Below, in pieces: positions 34,307 through 42,210 of a stretch of 48,349 nt of DNA. A model generated the notes under the pieces. It was not told where the DNA came from, did not search any database, and worked only from the letters and a program-made list of their open reading frames with translations. This DNA comes from Altererythrobacter sp. (GTDB lineage: Bacteria; Pseudomonadota; Alphaproteobacteria; Sphingomonadales; Sphingomonadaceae): contig JAPSJS010000021.1 in NCBI GenBank assembly GCA_031178065.1, positions 1-48,349 on the forward strand. Direction: 5' to 3'. How positions within the stretch are numbered: the stretch's first letter is position 1; every line of letters begins with the position of its first letter. The position numbers and the translations under genes were made by a program.

Positions 34307-34941
34307 GCCTGGTTCTCCCGCGCCTGGATTTCCGCGATCAGCTTGCCGTCGATCGCCTTGCCGGCCTGATAGGCTGCGCGCCCGCTGCAACGCCCGGCAT
34401 AGGCCCTGAACGCGTCGCGCTCGGGGATCGAGCCGAACTGGAGGCCCCAGTCGACCGCGCTGCCGACATAGACGTCCGCCATGGTGAACCGCTCGCCGCA
34501 GACGAAGTGGCGCTCCGCGAGCCAGGCGTCCAGCGCATCGATCGTGCGCTCATAATTGCCGAAGCCGGCTGTGCTCTCGCGGTCCTGTGGTACGTTCCAG
34601 CCCATGACCTTTGCCAGCACCGCCTGCTCGAGCGGACCGGCGGCGAACAGCAGCCAGCGGAAGTAGTCGGCCTTCTCGTGCTCGCGCGGGAGAAGGTCGG
34701 GCGCGTTCATTTCCGCGAGGTAGTGGCAGATCGCGGCCGCCTCGGTGACGACGTGATCGTGCTCGCCGTGATGATGCACGATCGTCGGCACCTTCCCCAT
34801 CGGATTGGCCTCGAGAAAACGCTCGGGCCTGTTCTGCCAATCGACGAGCACCTGTTCGTACTGCGCATTCGCCTCGTGCAAGGCCCAGCGGACGATCTGC
34901 CCGCGGCTCATGGGATGGGTGTAGAACGTGTATTCGGCCAC
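34303..34941 (-). CDS. Glutathione S-transferase family protein
   Basis: Encodes 212 residues from GTG 34941, 6 bases behind AGGAG. EYTFYTHPMSRGQIVRWALH is a GST N-terminal strand-helix with Ser at the usual catalytic position (MSRG). NPMGKVPTIVHHHGEHDHVV holds the cis-Pro, and TEAAAICHYLAEM the glutathione-contact Glu/Ala. The helical domain includes FVCGERFTMADVYVGSAVDW, the N-capping box. It is unlike the other four GSTs in the array and has its own promoter and operator, so it is probably controlled separately, together with the GFA gene. Confidence 0.93.
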   Translation of the reverse strand: MAEYTFYTHPMSRGQIVRWALHEANAQYEQVLVDWQNRPERFLEANPMGKVPTIVHHHGEHDHVVTEAAAICHYLAEMNAPDLLPREHEKADYFRWLLFAAGPLEQAVLAKVMGWNVPQDRESTAGFGNYERTIDALDAWLAERHFVCGERFTMADVYVGSAVDWGLQFGSIPERDAFRAYAGRCSGRAAYQAGKAIDGKLIAEIQARENQA

Positions 34942-34968
34942 GAGTATCTCCTGCGAATCGAAGCTAGG

Positions 34969-34997
34969 AACATATCAAGAACATTGATATTTGTCAA
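34969..34997 (-). promoter_or_regulatory. Strong internal promoter with palindromic operator
   Basis: On the minus strand TTGACA (34997-34992) is followed after exactly 17 bases by TATGTT (34974-34969), a near-consensus sigma-70 promoter about 30 bases ahead of the GST start. The -35 box overlaps the stop codon of the SRPBCC gene. A perfect palindrome, ATATCAA-5-TTGATAT (34972-34990), fills the spacer and overlaps the -10 box, the classic position for a repressor. The half-site resembles ArsR-type operators, but no ArsR gene is in the window. Confidence 0.75.
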
Positions 34998-35443
34998 TCG
35001 CTCTCGCAGAGCGCTTTCAACTGGTCTGCGCAGGCGCCCCAGCCGGGTTCGAAGCCCATTTCTTCGTGCTGCTTGCGCGCTTCGTCGGTCCAGTGGCGGG
35101 CGCGGGCGGTGTAGCGGGTCCCTTCGCCTTCGGGTGCGATTTCCCAGATCCCGATCATGAACGGGCCGGCGGGCTCGAAGTCGCCGGTCACGGCATCGGT
35201 GGTGACGAAGCGGCGGCCCTCGTCGTAGGCGAGATAGATCCCGTTCTGCGGCATCTTCTCGCCGTCGGGGCCGTGGAACGTCATCTCGCAGCGGCCGCCG
35301 GGGCGGCGCTCTGCGTAATCGATCTCGGCACGCCAGGGGGTAGGGCACCACCACTCCTCCTGCCGATTCACCATGACATCCCACACCTTCTCGGGCGGAG
35401 CGTCGATGTAGCGGGTGACGGACAGTTCCTTCGTATCGGTCAT
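34994..35443 (-). CDS. SRPBCC/AHSA1-like domain protein
   Basis: Encodes 149 residues. ELSVTRYIDAPPEKVWDVMV, then WWCPTPWRAEIDYAERRPGG and CEMTFHGPDGEKMPQNGIYL belong to the AHSA1 branch of the START-like fold, which has a deep hydrophobic ligand pocket. Such proteins bind small hydrophobic molecules and often accompany glyoxalase-type or ArsR genes. GAGAGGAT gives a good ribosome site, and the start is 4 bp behind the DUF899 stop. No catalytic role can be assigned. Confidence 0.92.
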   Translation of the reverse strand: MTDTKELSVTRYIDAPPEKVWDVMVNRQEEWWCPTPWRAEIDYAERRPGGRCEMTFHGPDGEKMPQNGIYLAYDEGRRFVTTDAVTGDFEPAGPFMIGIWEIAPEGEGTRYTARARHWTDEARKQHEEMGFEPGWGACADQLKALCESD

Positions 35444-35447
35444 GGGA

Positions 35448-36200
35448 TTATCCTCTCTGGTCGGCAGCGTCGTAGGTGACCTTGGGGAAAAACGTGTCGC
35501 CCCGGCCCTCGGGCGTGGTGTCGAGCAGACCCCAGACCGCGTCGGCGAAGTCGAGCCCACGATGGTCCTGGCCGGGATCCTCGGGCGCGAACACCAGCTC
35601 GCTGCCCCAGAAATGGCGGATCGTGTCGCCGTCCTTGCGGAAGACGTTGAGCATCGGCTCGTCCCAGTTCTCGTCTTCGCTGTAGCCGCGCTGTGCCCGC
35701 ATTGCGGGGGTAAGTGCCGCGGTGTTGCCGTAGTAATGCGCGCTGTAGTCGCTTCCGGCGGTGGACAGCAGCTGGAGATGGTTCCAGCCCCGCGCATGCG
35801 CCCAGGCGGCAAGCCGGGCGATCGGCGAGCTCGCGACCACGTAGAGCGGCGCACGTTGCGGCACGTGGCGCGCCGCACCCTCGATACAGTCGAGCAGATG
35901 GGTACATCCGGGGCAGGGGACGTCGCGCTCCGGACCGAACATGTAGCTGTAGATCAGGATGGTCGGGAAATCGCCGAACAGCTCCGACAGGCGGACCTGC
36001 TCGGGCCGGAAACTGGCGCCGATCCGTTCGAAGACGAAATCCTTGGGCACCACGCCACCAGGTGGGAGCGCGCGGCGCATCACGGCCACGGCTTCGGTCT
36101 GGCGCCGAAGCGCGATTTCGGCATCGAGCAACGCATTGCGTGCCTCGCGGTATTCAGTACTTTCGTTTGGGAAAGCCATGCGCGGGAAGTCGCCGGTCAT
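35448..36200 (-). CDS. DUF899 thioredoxin-like family protein
   Basis: Encodes 250 residues. STEYREARNALLDAEIALRR and PPGGVVPKDFVFER are the DUF899 N-terminal signature; LSELFGDFPTILIYSYMFGP and PCPGCTHLLDCIEGAA form a thioredoxin-like part with a CPGC motif in the CxxC position. VFRKDGDTIRHFWGSELVFA and GLDFADAVWGLLDTTPEGRG close the domain. The family is predicted to be redox-active but is uncharacterised. Its ATG overlaps the stop of the VOC gene upstream (ATGA). Confidence 0.92.
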   Translation of the reverse strand: MTGDFPRMAFPNESTEYREARNALLDAEIALRRQTEAVAVMRRALPPGGVVPKDFVFERIGASFRPEQVRLSELFGDFPTILIYSYMFGPERDVPCPGCTHLLDCIEGAARHVPQRAPLYVVASSPIARLAAWAHARGWNHLQLLSTAGSDYSAHYYGNTAALTPAMRAQRGYSEDENWDEPMLNVFRKDGDTIRHFWGSELVFAPEDPGQDHRGLDFADAVWGLLDTTPEGRGDTFFPKVTYDAADQRG

Positions 36201-36586
36201 AGTTCGTCCTCCGAACCGTAGGGTTTGGTGATCAGCTCGAGCAGATGGCTGTCGGGATCTTCGAAATAGACTCCCCGGCCGCCGAAATGGTGGTTGATCT
36301 CGCCGGCCTTGCTGCGCGCCGGATCGGCCCAGTAGGTCAGGCCCTTGTCCCTGATGCGTGTCATTCCGGCGTCGAATTCCTCGTCCGAAACGAGGAACGC
36401 GTAGTGCTGCGGCGAAACAGACCCTTCCTTCTCCATGAAATCGAGCGAAACACCGTTAGCGGCATCCACGATCTCGAAATGCATGAAGGTTCGCGGCTCT
36501 GGCAGGCCGAGCATCTCGGCGAAGAAACGTGAGGAGCGGTGCCTGTCGCGGCACCAGACGATCGTATGGTTGAGCTGGGCAGGCAT
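36197..36586 (-). CDS. VOC (glyoxalase/dioxygenase superfamily) protein
   Basis: Encodes 129 residues, a single VOC unit made of two beta-alpha-beta-beta-beta repeats. LNHTIVWCRDRHRSSRFFAE has His at the first metal position, FEIVDAANGVSLDFMEKEG and QHYAFLVSDEEFDAGMTRIR follow, and GRGVYFEDPDSHLLELITKP ends with the metal-ligand Glu. It is metal-dependent (glyoxalase, thiol transferase or dioxygenase type), with unknown substrate. Its stop overlaps the DUF899 start. Confidence 0.93.
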   Translation of the reverse strand: MPAQLNHTIVWCRDRHRSSRFFAEMLGLPEPRTFMHFEIVDAANGVSLDFMEKEGSVSPQHYAFLVSDEEFDAGMTRIRDKGLTYWADPARSKAGEINHHFGGRGVYFEDPDSHLLELITKPYGSEDEL

Positions 36587-36597
36587 GGGGTTTCTCC

Positions 36598-37251
36598 TCA
36601 GTCGCGGTCAGGTGCGCCGGGTGGGAACCAGGCGCGGTAGGGCCGCGCATCGTCGACGCAGCGGGCGACGGCAGGCAGGGCGAGCACTTCGGCACGCAGC
36701 GCGGCGACGCGCGGGCAGTCGCCGGGAATGCGTTCGACCCAGTCGGCGTAGAACAGCGATGGCGCCGCGGCGCAGGTCACCAGCGACACGTGCGGGGGGA
36801 GCGTGTTTGCCTCCAGCCACGTCTCGAGCCAGCGATAGACCCGCAGCAGGCCGTCCTTGCCCGCCGCGATTTCTTCAGGGTCGGGGGTCTCCTTGTTCGC
36901 GATATAGGCGTTCACGACCCGCTGCATGCTCCCCATCACGTAATTGTCGAACACGCGGTCCAGCATTCGCGTGACTGCCGCCTGTGCCGGATCAGCCGGG
37001 ATCAGCGGAGCGGGGCCAGGGTGGTGGAGGGCGAGGTGTTCGACGATCGAGGTCGCCTCGATCATCGTCGTGTCGCCATCCACCAGCACCGGAAACTTGC
37101 CGGCCGGATGCGCCTGCTTGACGAACTTGGCATGTTGCGGATGGTCGGGCCCGACCTCGCGGAACTCGAACGCCGCGCTGTTCGCGTAGAGCGGGATCAG
37201 CGCCTTCCAGGTGTAGGATGAGAACGGATGGCCGTAGAGCGCGAGCGTCAT
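36598..37251 (-). CDS. Glutathione S-transferase family protein
   Basis: Encodes 217 residues. LALYGHPFSSYTWKALIPLY carries the N-terminal Ser/Tyr positions of a GST; HPAGKFPVLVDGDTTMIEAT has the cis-Pro and SIVEHLALHHPG the glutathione gamma-glutamyl contact. The helical domain contains RMLDRVFDNYVMGSMQRVVN and CAAAPSLFYADWVERIPG. Its start overlaps the stop of the next GST (ATGA), making a tandem GST pair. It differs in sequence from that neighbour, so the pair is not a recent duplication. Confidence 0.92.
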   Translation of the reverse strand: MTLALYGHPFSSYTWKALIPLYANSAAFEFREVGPDHPQHAKFVKQAHPAGKFPVLVDGDTTMIEATSIVEHLALHHPGPAPLIPADPAQAAVTRMLDRVFDNYVMGSMQRVVNAYIANKETPDPEEIAAGKDGLLRVYRWLETWLEANTLPPHVSLVTCAAAPSLFYADWVERIPGDCPRVAALRAEVLALPAVARCVDDARPYRAWFPPGAPDRD

Positions 37252-37895
37252 GAGGAAAGCCCCTCGAACACGGCCCGTTGCGCCGCGAAGGCGCGCTGAT
37301 AGGCCGGCCGCGCCGTACCGCGCGCGACGTAATCGCTGAGCGTGGGATAGTCTTCCAGAATGTTCGTTCCCTCCAGCCGGCGTAGCACCATGACCATCAT
37401 CAGGTCGCCCACGCTGAATCCTTCATCGAGCCACTCGGCATCCGCGAGCCGGCCGGCAAGCTGGTTCATCCGCACACGGACCCGGTCGTCGAGGAGGGGC
37501 AGGCGCGCCGCGTACCAGCTCCTGTCGGCCTCGGTATATTCGACTTGCTCTCGCTCGACGATCGGCGGCTCGACCGTGTTGAGCGCGGCGAAGAGCCAGC
37601 CGATCGCACGCTCCCGGGCGTCGGGATCGTCGGGCAGCAGACCCGGGCGGTGCGCGGCGATGTGGAGCAAGATCGCCCCCGATTCGAACAGCACGAGGCT
37701 GCCTTCCTCGTAGGTCGGGATCTGCCCGAAGGGATGAAGCGCCAGGTGCTCCGGGCGCTTCATCTCCTCAAACGAGACCAGCCGCACGTCGTAAGGCTGG
37801 TCCGCTTCTTCCAGCGCCCAGCGCACGCGCATGTCGCGCGCGAGCCCCTGGCCTTGGTCGGGCGATTGCGCGAACGCGGTGATGGTGGGACGCAT
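37248..37895 (-). CDS. Glutathione S-transferase family protein (duplicated subgroup)
   Basis: Encodes 215 residues. ARDMRVRWALEEADQPYDVR, HPFGQIPTYEEGSLVLFESG and AILLHIAAHRPGLLPDDPDA form the thioredoxin-like domain; WLFAALNTVEPPIVE and WLDEGFSVGDLMMVMVLRRL belong to the helical domain. The same blocks recur in the GSTs at 39216 and 41046, so these three are paralogues. I do not see an obvious catalytic Ser/Tyr/Cys at the usual early position apart from a Ser in QSPDQG. Translation is coupled to the GST downstream. Confidence 0.92.
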   Translation of the reverse strand: MRPTITAFAQSPDQGQGLARDMRVRWALEEADQPYDVRLVSFEEMKRPEHLALHPFGQIPTYEEGSLVLFESGAILLHIAAHRPGLLPDDPDARERAIGWLFAALNTVEPPIVEREQVEYTEADRSWYAARLPLLDDRVRVRMNQLAGRLADAEWLDEGFSVGDLMMVMVLRRLEGTNILEDYPTLSDYVARGTARPAYQRAFAAQRAVFEGLSS

Positions 37896-37920
37896 CGTAT
37901 CGCTCCGGATGTTGGTAGCG

Positions 37921-38397
37921 TCAGGCGCCCCGTCGCGCTGCTTCGATCTTGGCGACGTCGATCTTCTGCATCGTCATCATCGCCTCGAACGCGCGCTGGG
38001 CTTCATCGCCGCCCGCTGCCATCGCCTCGGTCAGCACGCGCGGGGTGATCTGCCAACTAAGGCCCCACTTGTCCTTGCACCAGCCGCAGGCCGATTCCGC
38101 CCCGCCGTTGCCGACGATCGCGTTCCAGTAGCGGTCGGTCTCCTCCTGATCGTCGGTCGCGATCTGGAACGAGAACGCCTCGGTCTGCGGAAACGTGGGG
38201 CCGCCGTTGAGCCCCAGGCACGGGATACCGCACACCGTGAACTCGACGGTGAGCACGTCGCCCTCGTTCCCGCCGGGGAAGTCGGACGGCGCCTTGCGCA
38301 CTGCCGTCACCTCGCTGTCGGGGAAAGTCGCGGCATAGAAGCGGGCGGCCTCTTCCGCATCGCGGTCGAACCACAGGCAAATGGTGTTCTTGTTCAT
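37921..38397 (-). CDS. PhnB-like VOC family protein
   Basis: Encodes 158 residues from ATG 38397 with GAGGAGAA upstream. MNKNTICLWFDRDAEEAARF and VLTVEFTVCGIPCLGLNGGP, then FSFQIATDDQEETDRYWNAI and CGWCKDKWGLSWQITPRVL match the PhnB/3-demethylubiquinone-methyltransferase-like VOC branch. The last third (GGDEAQRAFEAMMTMQKIDV) is also typical. Members often lie beside DUF1428 and SRPBCC genes, as here. Function is uncharacterised; it is not a methyltransferase despite the historical name. Confidence 0.92.
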   Translation of the reverse strand: MNKNTICLWFDRDAEEAARFYAATFPDSEVTAVRKAPSDFPGGNEGDVLTVEFTVCGIPCLGLNGGPTFPQTEAFSFQIATDDQEETDRYWNAIVGNGGAESACGWCKDKWGLSWQITPRVLTEAMAAGGDEAQRAFEAMMTMQKIDVAKIEAARRGA

Positions 38398-38408
38398 CGT
38401 CGTTCTCC

Positions 38409-39212
38409 TCAAGATTTTCGCGGTCCGACGAAGCCGATCGCCGCGCCTTGCGGGTCCATCGTGTGGACTGAGAATTCGCCGCCCGGAATCTCCATGATCT
38501 CGCCGAGCAGCTTGCCGCCGCCGTCGGTCACGGCCTTTGCCGCGCGGTCGATGTCGTCGACGCCGACGTAGTAGGACCAGACCGACTGCGGCACGTCGGG
38601 CATCTTGGGCATGATCGCGCCGATCATCCCGCCGCCCTGGTGGATGAACTGGTAGTCACCCATCTCGCCCATCGGCATGCTGTCCTTCTGCTCCCAGCCG
38701 AACAGCTCGGTGTAGAGCGCGATGACCGCGGCTGGGTCGGTCGTCTGCAGCTCGTTCCAGCGAACGTGCTGCGGCTTCTCGTAATCGAATACGTCGCTCT
38801 GCGCGTCGGGCTGATCCGGGGGTGGGGTCGGCGTCATCACGTAGAGCGGTGCGCCTTGCGGGTCGGCGACCAGAGCCATGCGGCCGACGCCTTCCATGTC
38901 TTGCGGGGCGATGAAGGTCGTGCCGCCGGAATCGACGATCCGCGCGACCGCGACGTCGACGTCGGGGACATGGACATAGCCGAACCAGCCGGGCCGCGCC
39001 CCTTCCTCGCACATCGCGTCGGTCAGGGTGAGCACACCGCCGGCAAAGCCGCCGTCGGAGCGCTTGATCATGCGATAGTCCGGCCCGTCGCCGGGCATCG
39101 AGCTCTGCGCCTCGATGTCCCAGCCGACCACTTCGCGATAGAACGCCCGCGCGCCAGCCGGGTCGGGGGTCATCAGCTCGTACCAGATGAAGCTGCCTTT
39201 ATCCTCGGCCAT
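38409..39212 (-). CDS. Two-domain VOC family protein
   Basis: Encodes 267 residues with two VOC units. The first starts GSFIWYELMTPDPAGARAFY and ends GRMALVADPQGAPLYVMTPT; the second starts HVRWNELQTTDPAAVIALYT and ends FSVHTMDPQGAAIGFVGPRK. This arrangement matches the mycobacterial CFP30B/27-kDa antigen type of tandem glyoxalase-like proteins. Metal ligands are not clearly conserved. It lies 3 bp from the GST upstream and 11 bp from the PhnB-like gene downstream. Probably a small-molecule binding or isomerising protein. Confidence 0.92.
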   Translation of the reverse strand: MAEDKGSFIWYELMTPDPAGARAFYREVVGWDIEAQSSMPGDGPDYRMIKRSDGGFAGGVLTLTDAMCEEGARPGWFGYVHVPDVDVAVARIVDSGGTTFIAPQDMEGVGRMALVADPQGAPLYVMTPTPPPDQPDAQSDVFDYEKPQHVRWNELQTTDPAAVIALYTELFGWEQKDSMPMGEMGDYQFIHQGGGMIGAIMPKMPDVPQSVWSYYVGVDDIDRAAKAVTDGGGKLLGEIMEIPGGEFSVHTMDPQGAAIGFVGPRKS

Positions 39213-39215
39213 TTG

Positions 39216-39860
39216 TCAGTCTCCCTTCCGTGTCTCGTCTGCCGCCGCGAAATGGGCGAGCTGGTCCGCGCGCGCCTTCGCGAAGGCCGGGCGGGCGGTG
39301 ACGCGCGCGACATATGCCTCAGTCGCCGGCCGCTCGCCGTGTGCACGCACCTTGGCGACGCGCAGCACGTCCGCCATGATCAGGTCGGCGGCAGTGAAGC
39401 GGCCGGCGGCAAGCCACTCGCGCTCCGCCAGAACGGTCTCGAGCTGACCGAGACGCTTGTCCATCCAGCCGGTCAGCCCGTTCTCGGGATCGCCCATCAC
39501 GTTGAGGAACCACCACGGTACCGAGACCATCTCGATCGAGTTGAGTGCGCTCACCACCCACTGCAGGACCTGCGCTTCCCCGGCCGCGTCGCTGGGCATG
39601 AGCGCCTCGCTCTTCCGCGCCAGATGGATCAGGCACGCCCCGCTTTCGAAGAGCGCGACCTCGCCGTCCTCGATCATCGGAACCTGGCCGAAGGGCTGGC
39701 GCTCCAGGTGGTTGGTCTCCCGATCGTCGAACGGGACCGCGCGGACGGCATAGGGCAAGCCCGCCTCCTCGCACGCCCAGCGCAGCCGGAGGTCGCGCAC
39801 GAAACCGCGCGGGCCTTCCGGCACCCAGTCGTAAGTCCAGATCGTGACGGTATCGGCCAT
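39216..39860 (-). CDS. Glutathione S-transferase family protein (duplicated subgroup)
   Basis: Encodes 214 residues from ATG 39860. TIWTYDWVPEGPRGFVRDLR is shared almost block for block with the GST at 41046, and RQPFGQVPMIEDGEVALFES, WVVSALNSIEM and WLAAGRFTAADLIMADVLRV with both 41046 and 37248. It thus belongs to the three-member paralogous set of this array. A WDVP/YDWVP start without a clear catalytic Ser or Cys suggests the group may bind rather than conjugate, but this is a guess. Confidence 0.92.
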   Translation of the reverse strand: MADTVTIWTYDWVPEGPRGFVRDLRLRWACEEAGLPYAVRAVPFDDRETNHLERQPFGQVPMIEDGEVALFESGACLIHLARKSEALMPSDAAGEAQVLQWVVSALNSIEMVSVPWWFLNVMGDPENGLTGWMDKRLGQLETVLAEREWLAAGRFTAADLIMADVLRVAKVRAHGERPATEAYVARVTARPAFAKARADQLAHFAAADETRKGD

Positions 39861-39880
39861 CGTTTCCGGCTCGCTTCGGA

Positions 39881-40597
39881 TCAGGCGTCGATCATCGGGC
39901 GGAAACCGCCCCACATCATCCGCTGCCCATCGAACGGCATTTCGCCGTCGGGCTGCATATCGGGGTCGGACATCATCGCTTCCCACGCCTTGTCGCGGGT
40001 CGGCTTGTCGGGCCATTCGACGTAGGAGAAGATCACCCCTTCGCCGTCCTGCGCCTTGACCGCGCGGCGGTAGTCGGTGACCTCGCCGTCGGGCACGTCA
40101 TCGCCCCAAGCCTCGACCACGCGGACGGCGCCGCTTTCTATGAACTTGCCCGCGACGTTTTGCGCCAGCTCGCGGTAGGCTTCCTTCTTGTCCACGGGGA
40201 CGGGGACGAGATAGCCGTCGGTGTAGCCCGGCGTGCCTTGCCCGCGCTCGTCCACGATCGCTTCGAACCCGCCGTAGATCATGCGCTTGCCGTCGAAGGG
40301 CATGGTCTCGCCCATGTTCTCCATCCGCTCGTCGCTCATCATCTTCTCGTTGGCGGCGTCGCGGGTCGCCTTGTCCGGGTATTCGAACCACGAGAACACG
40401 ACCGTCTCGTCGTCTTTCGCCTGCACCGCGCCGTAGAAATCGGTCACTTTCCCCTTGGGCACGTCATCACCCCAGGTCTCGACCATGCGGGCCGCGCCGA
40501 ACTCCTTGAACAGCGGCGCCGCGTCTTCGGCGTGCTTGCGGTAGGCGTCCTTGTTCGCGGTCGGAACCGCAGCGACAAATCCTTCAAGATAGGTCAT
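39881..40597 (-). CDS. Tandem DUF1428 protein
   Basis: Encodes 238 residues made of two full DUF1428 units (single-domain proteins of this family are about 115 residues). Unit 1 runs from TYLEGFVAAVPTANKDAYRK through VETWGDDVPKGKVTDFYGAV to MPFDGKRMIYGGF; unit 2 from GYTDGYLVPVPVDKKEAYRE through VEAWGDDVPDGEVTDYRRAV to MPFDGQRMMWGGF. The fold is a dimeric ferredoxin-like barrel, so this chain may be a pre-fused dimer. No activity is known. It sits in the VOC/GST array with 15-20 bp gaps on both sides. Confidence 0.92.
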   Translation of the reverse strand: MTYLEGFVAAVPTANKDAYRKHAEDAAPLFKEFGAARMVETWGDDVPKGKVTDFYGAVQAKDDETVVFSWFEYPDKATRDAANEKMMSDERMENMGETMPFDGKRMIYGGFEAIVDERGQGTPGYTDGYLVPVPVDKKEAYRELAQNVAGKFIESGAVRVVEAWGDDVPDGEVTDYRRAVKAQDGEGVIFSYVEWPDKPTRDKAWEAMMSDPDMQPDGEMPFDGQRMMWGGFRPMIDA

Positions 40598-40612
40598 CGT
40601 TCTTTCTCCTTG

Positions 40613-41029
40613 TCAGCCTTGCTTCACCGGTGCGCCGATCGACCAGCGATGTCCGAACGGATCGGTTACCTGCCCATAGCGGTCGCCCCAGAACTGGTCG
40701 GCGAGCGGCATCGTCTCGGTCGCTCCAGCCTTCAGTGCGCGTGCGAACCATGCGTCGGCATCGTCGACGTGAAGGTGGAGCGTTACCGCGGCCGGCATGC
40801 CGGCCGCGCCGCCGTATTCGGGGAAGTCGTCGTTCAGCATCACCGACCCGCCATTGATGTGGAGGTGCGCATGCAGGATTCGCTCGCCATCCTCCGCCAT
40901 ATGCGGCTCCATTGCCTGCTCGGCGCCGAAAGCGGCCTTGTAGAAATCGATCGCTTCCCTGGCGCGCTTTTCGCCAATCGTCAGATGCGGGGTGACGCCG
41001 GGGAGCGATTGGTTCTGATAGTTGCTCAT
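40613..41029 (-). CDS. VOC family protein (PhnB/bleomycin-resistance type)
   Basis: Encodes 138 residues. LPGVTPHLTIGEKRAREAID, AEQAMEPHMAEDGERILHAH (with the LHIN stretch after it) and FPEYGGAAGMPAAVTLHLHV outline the first half; DDADAWFARALKAGATETMP and FWGDRYGQVTDPFGHRWSIG the second. This is the common YdcJ/PhnB-like VOC form often called glyoxalase or bleomycin resistance protein. A GST follows upstream 16 bp away. Substrate unknown. Confidence 0.94.
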   Translation of the reverse strand: MSNYQNQSLPGVTPHLTIGEKRAREAIDFYKAAFGAEQAMEPHMAEDGERILHAHLHINGGSVMLNDDFPEYGGAAGMPAAVTLHLHVDDADAWFARALKAGATETMPLADQFWGDRYGQVTDPFGHRWSIGAPVKQG

Positions 41030-41045
41030 CGTCTGTCTCCTTGGG

Positions 41046-41735
41046 CTATTCGTCGCCCCAACCGGGAGGCGGCTTGCCAGTAAATCCCTGCAAATGCGCC
41101 TCCAGCGCGCGCCTGTAGGCAGGGCGTGCTTCCCCGCGCTCGCGATAGGCCGCGAGGTTGGGATAGCGGTCGAACATGTCGGCGAGTTCGCCGCCGACCA
41201 TCTGCAGCACTGCGATCATCATCAGGTCGCCCACGCTGAACGTGCCTTCGAGCCACTCGGCATCGCCGAGCCGGTTGGAAAGCTCGCCGAGGCGCTCGTC
41301 GACCCGTTCGCGGATCGCGGGCTTGCGCGGCTCGGACCATGGCTGATCCGCTTCGAAGATCGTTGCAATGGCCCAATCGCTCAGGTGTGGCTCGATCGTG
41401 TTGAGCGCGGCGATGACCCACTCCGCGGCACGTGCCCGGGCATGCGGCCCTTCCGGCAGCAGGCCCGGCGTGCGGTCGGCGACGTGGAGCACGATCGCGC
41501 CCGACTCGAACAGCGTCAGGTCGCCTTCCTCGAATGTCGGCACTTGTCCGAACGGCTGGCGGGCGCGATGCGCGGCCATCTTCTGGGTGCCCTGCGGGAG
41601 GTAATCGACCCGGTAATCGAGCCCAACCTCCTCGAGAGCCCAGCGCACCCGCAGGTCGCGGACGAGGCCGCGCGCGAAATCGGGCACCCAGTCGTAGGCG
41701 GTGATCGTGATTGCGGCGTTAGGTTCGACGGCCAT
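41046..41735 (-). CDS. Glutathione S-transferase family protein (duplicated subgroup)
   Basis: Encodes 229 residues. ITAYDWVPDFARGLVRDLRV, then RWALEEVGLDYRVDYLPQGT, ARQPFGQVPTFEEGDLTLFE and AIVLHVADRTPGLLPEGPHA make the N-terminal domain; VIAALNTIEPHLSDWAI and WLEGTFSVGDLMMIAVLQMV the helical one. The Lys-Met-x-x-H spacing and ALNTIEP are shared with the GST at 37248, and the YDWVP start with 39216. It lies 2 bp from the DoxX-like gene, so it is co-translated with it. Confidence 0.92.
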   Translation of the reverse strand: MAVEPNAAITITAYDWVPDFARGLVRDLRVRWALEEVGLDYRVDYLPQGTQKMAAHRARQPFGQVPTFEEGDLTLFESGAIVLHVADRTPGLLPEGPHARARAAEWVIAALNTIEPHLSDWAIATIFEADQPWSEPRKPAIRERVDERLGELSNRLGDAEWLEGTFSVGDLMMIAVLQMVGGELADMFDRYPNLAAYRERGEARPAYRRALEAHLQGFTGKPPPGWGDE

Positions 41736-41737
41736 GA

Positions 41738-42178
41738 TCAGTCCTTCCCGCTATTGAATGGGAAGACGGAGCGGAGCGCCGGATTCCTCAGCCACAGCCC
41801 GCCCCAGACCATCAGGCCGAGGTAGACCCCGAACAGCGTGTGCGTTGGCAGCGGGCTGTCTATCCGCAGGTGCGTGGCGATCGCGCCGCCGAGATAGCCG
41901 GTGATCAGCACCGCGCCGAGCACCGCGGTGCGCGGCAAGATGTAGAGCAGCGTCGGGATCAGCAGGAGGATCGCGAGCGTGTACATCATGCCCACTTCCA
42001 GCGGCCAGCCCAGATGGGGTGGGCTGTATTCGATCGCGAGCTCAGGGGCGGCCAGCTTGAATCCCGCATCGAACAGCAGGAAGGCGATCACGAGTCCGCT
42101 GAGAACTCGCCCGATCCAGACCCCGGCCGGGGTCGACGAACGGGTGGCGGGAAGCGCGGTATCGGCAACAGTAGCCAT
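41738..42178 (-). CDS. DoxX-like four-helix membrane protein
   Basis: Encodes 146 residues with four hydrophobic helices: VWIGRVLSGLVIAFLLFDAG, MYTLAILLLIPTLLYILP, AVLGAVLITGYLGGAIATHL and TLFGVYLGLMVWGGLWL. FKLAAPELAIEYSPPHLGWP between helices 1 and 2 and GYLGGAIATHLR in helix 3 are DoxX/DUF4345-like features. DoxX relatives are thought to take part in thiol or quinone redox at the membrane; the exact job is unknown. Second gene of the array, 32 bp behind the first VOC gene. Confidence 0.88.
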   Translation of the reverse strand: MATVADTALPATRSSTPAGVWIGRVLSGLVIAFLLFDAGFKLAAPELAIEYSPPHLGWPLEVGMMYTLAILLLIPTLLYILPRTAVLGAVLITGYLGGAIATHLRIDSPLPTHTLFGVYLGLMVWGGLWLRNPALRSVFPFNSGKD

Positions 42179-42210
42179 CAGTTTGCTCCTCTTTCAAGAA
42201 GGCGCGCGGA

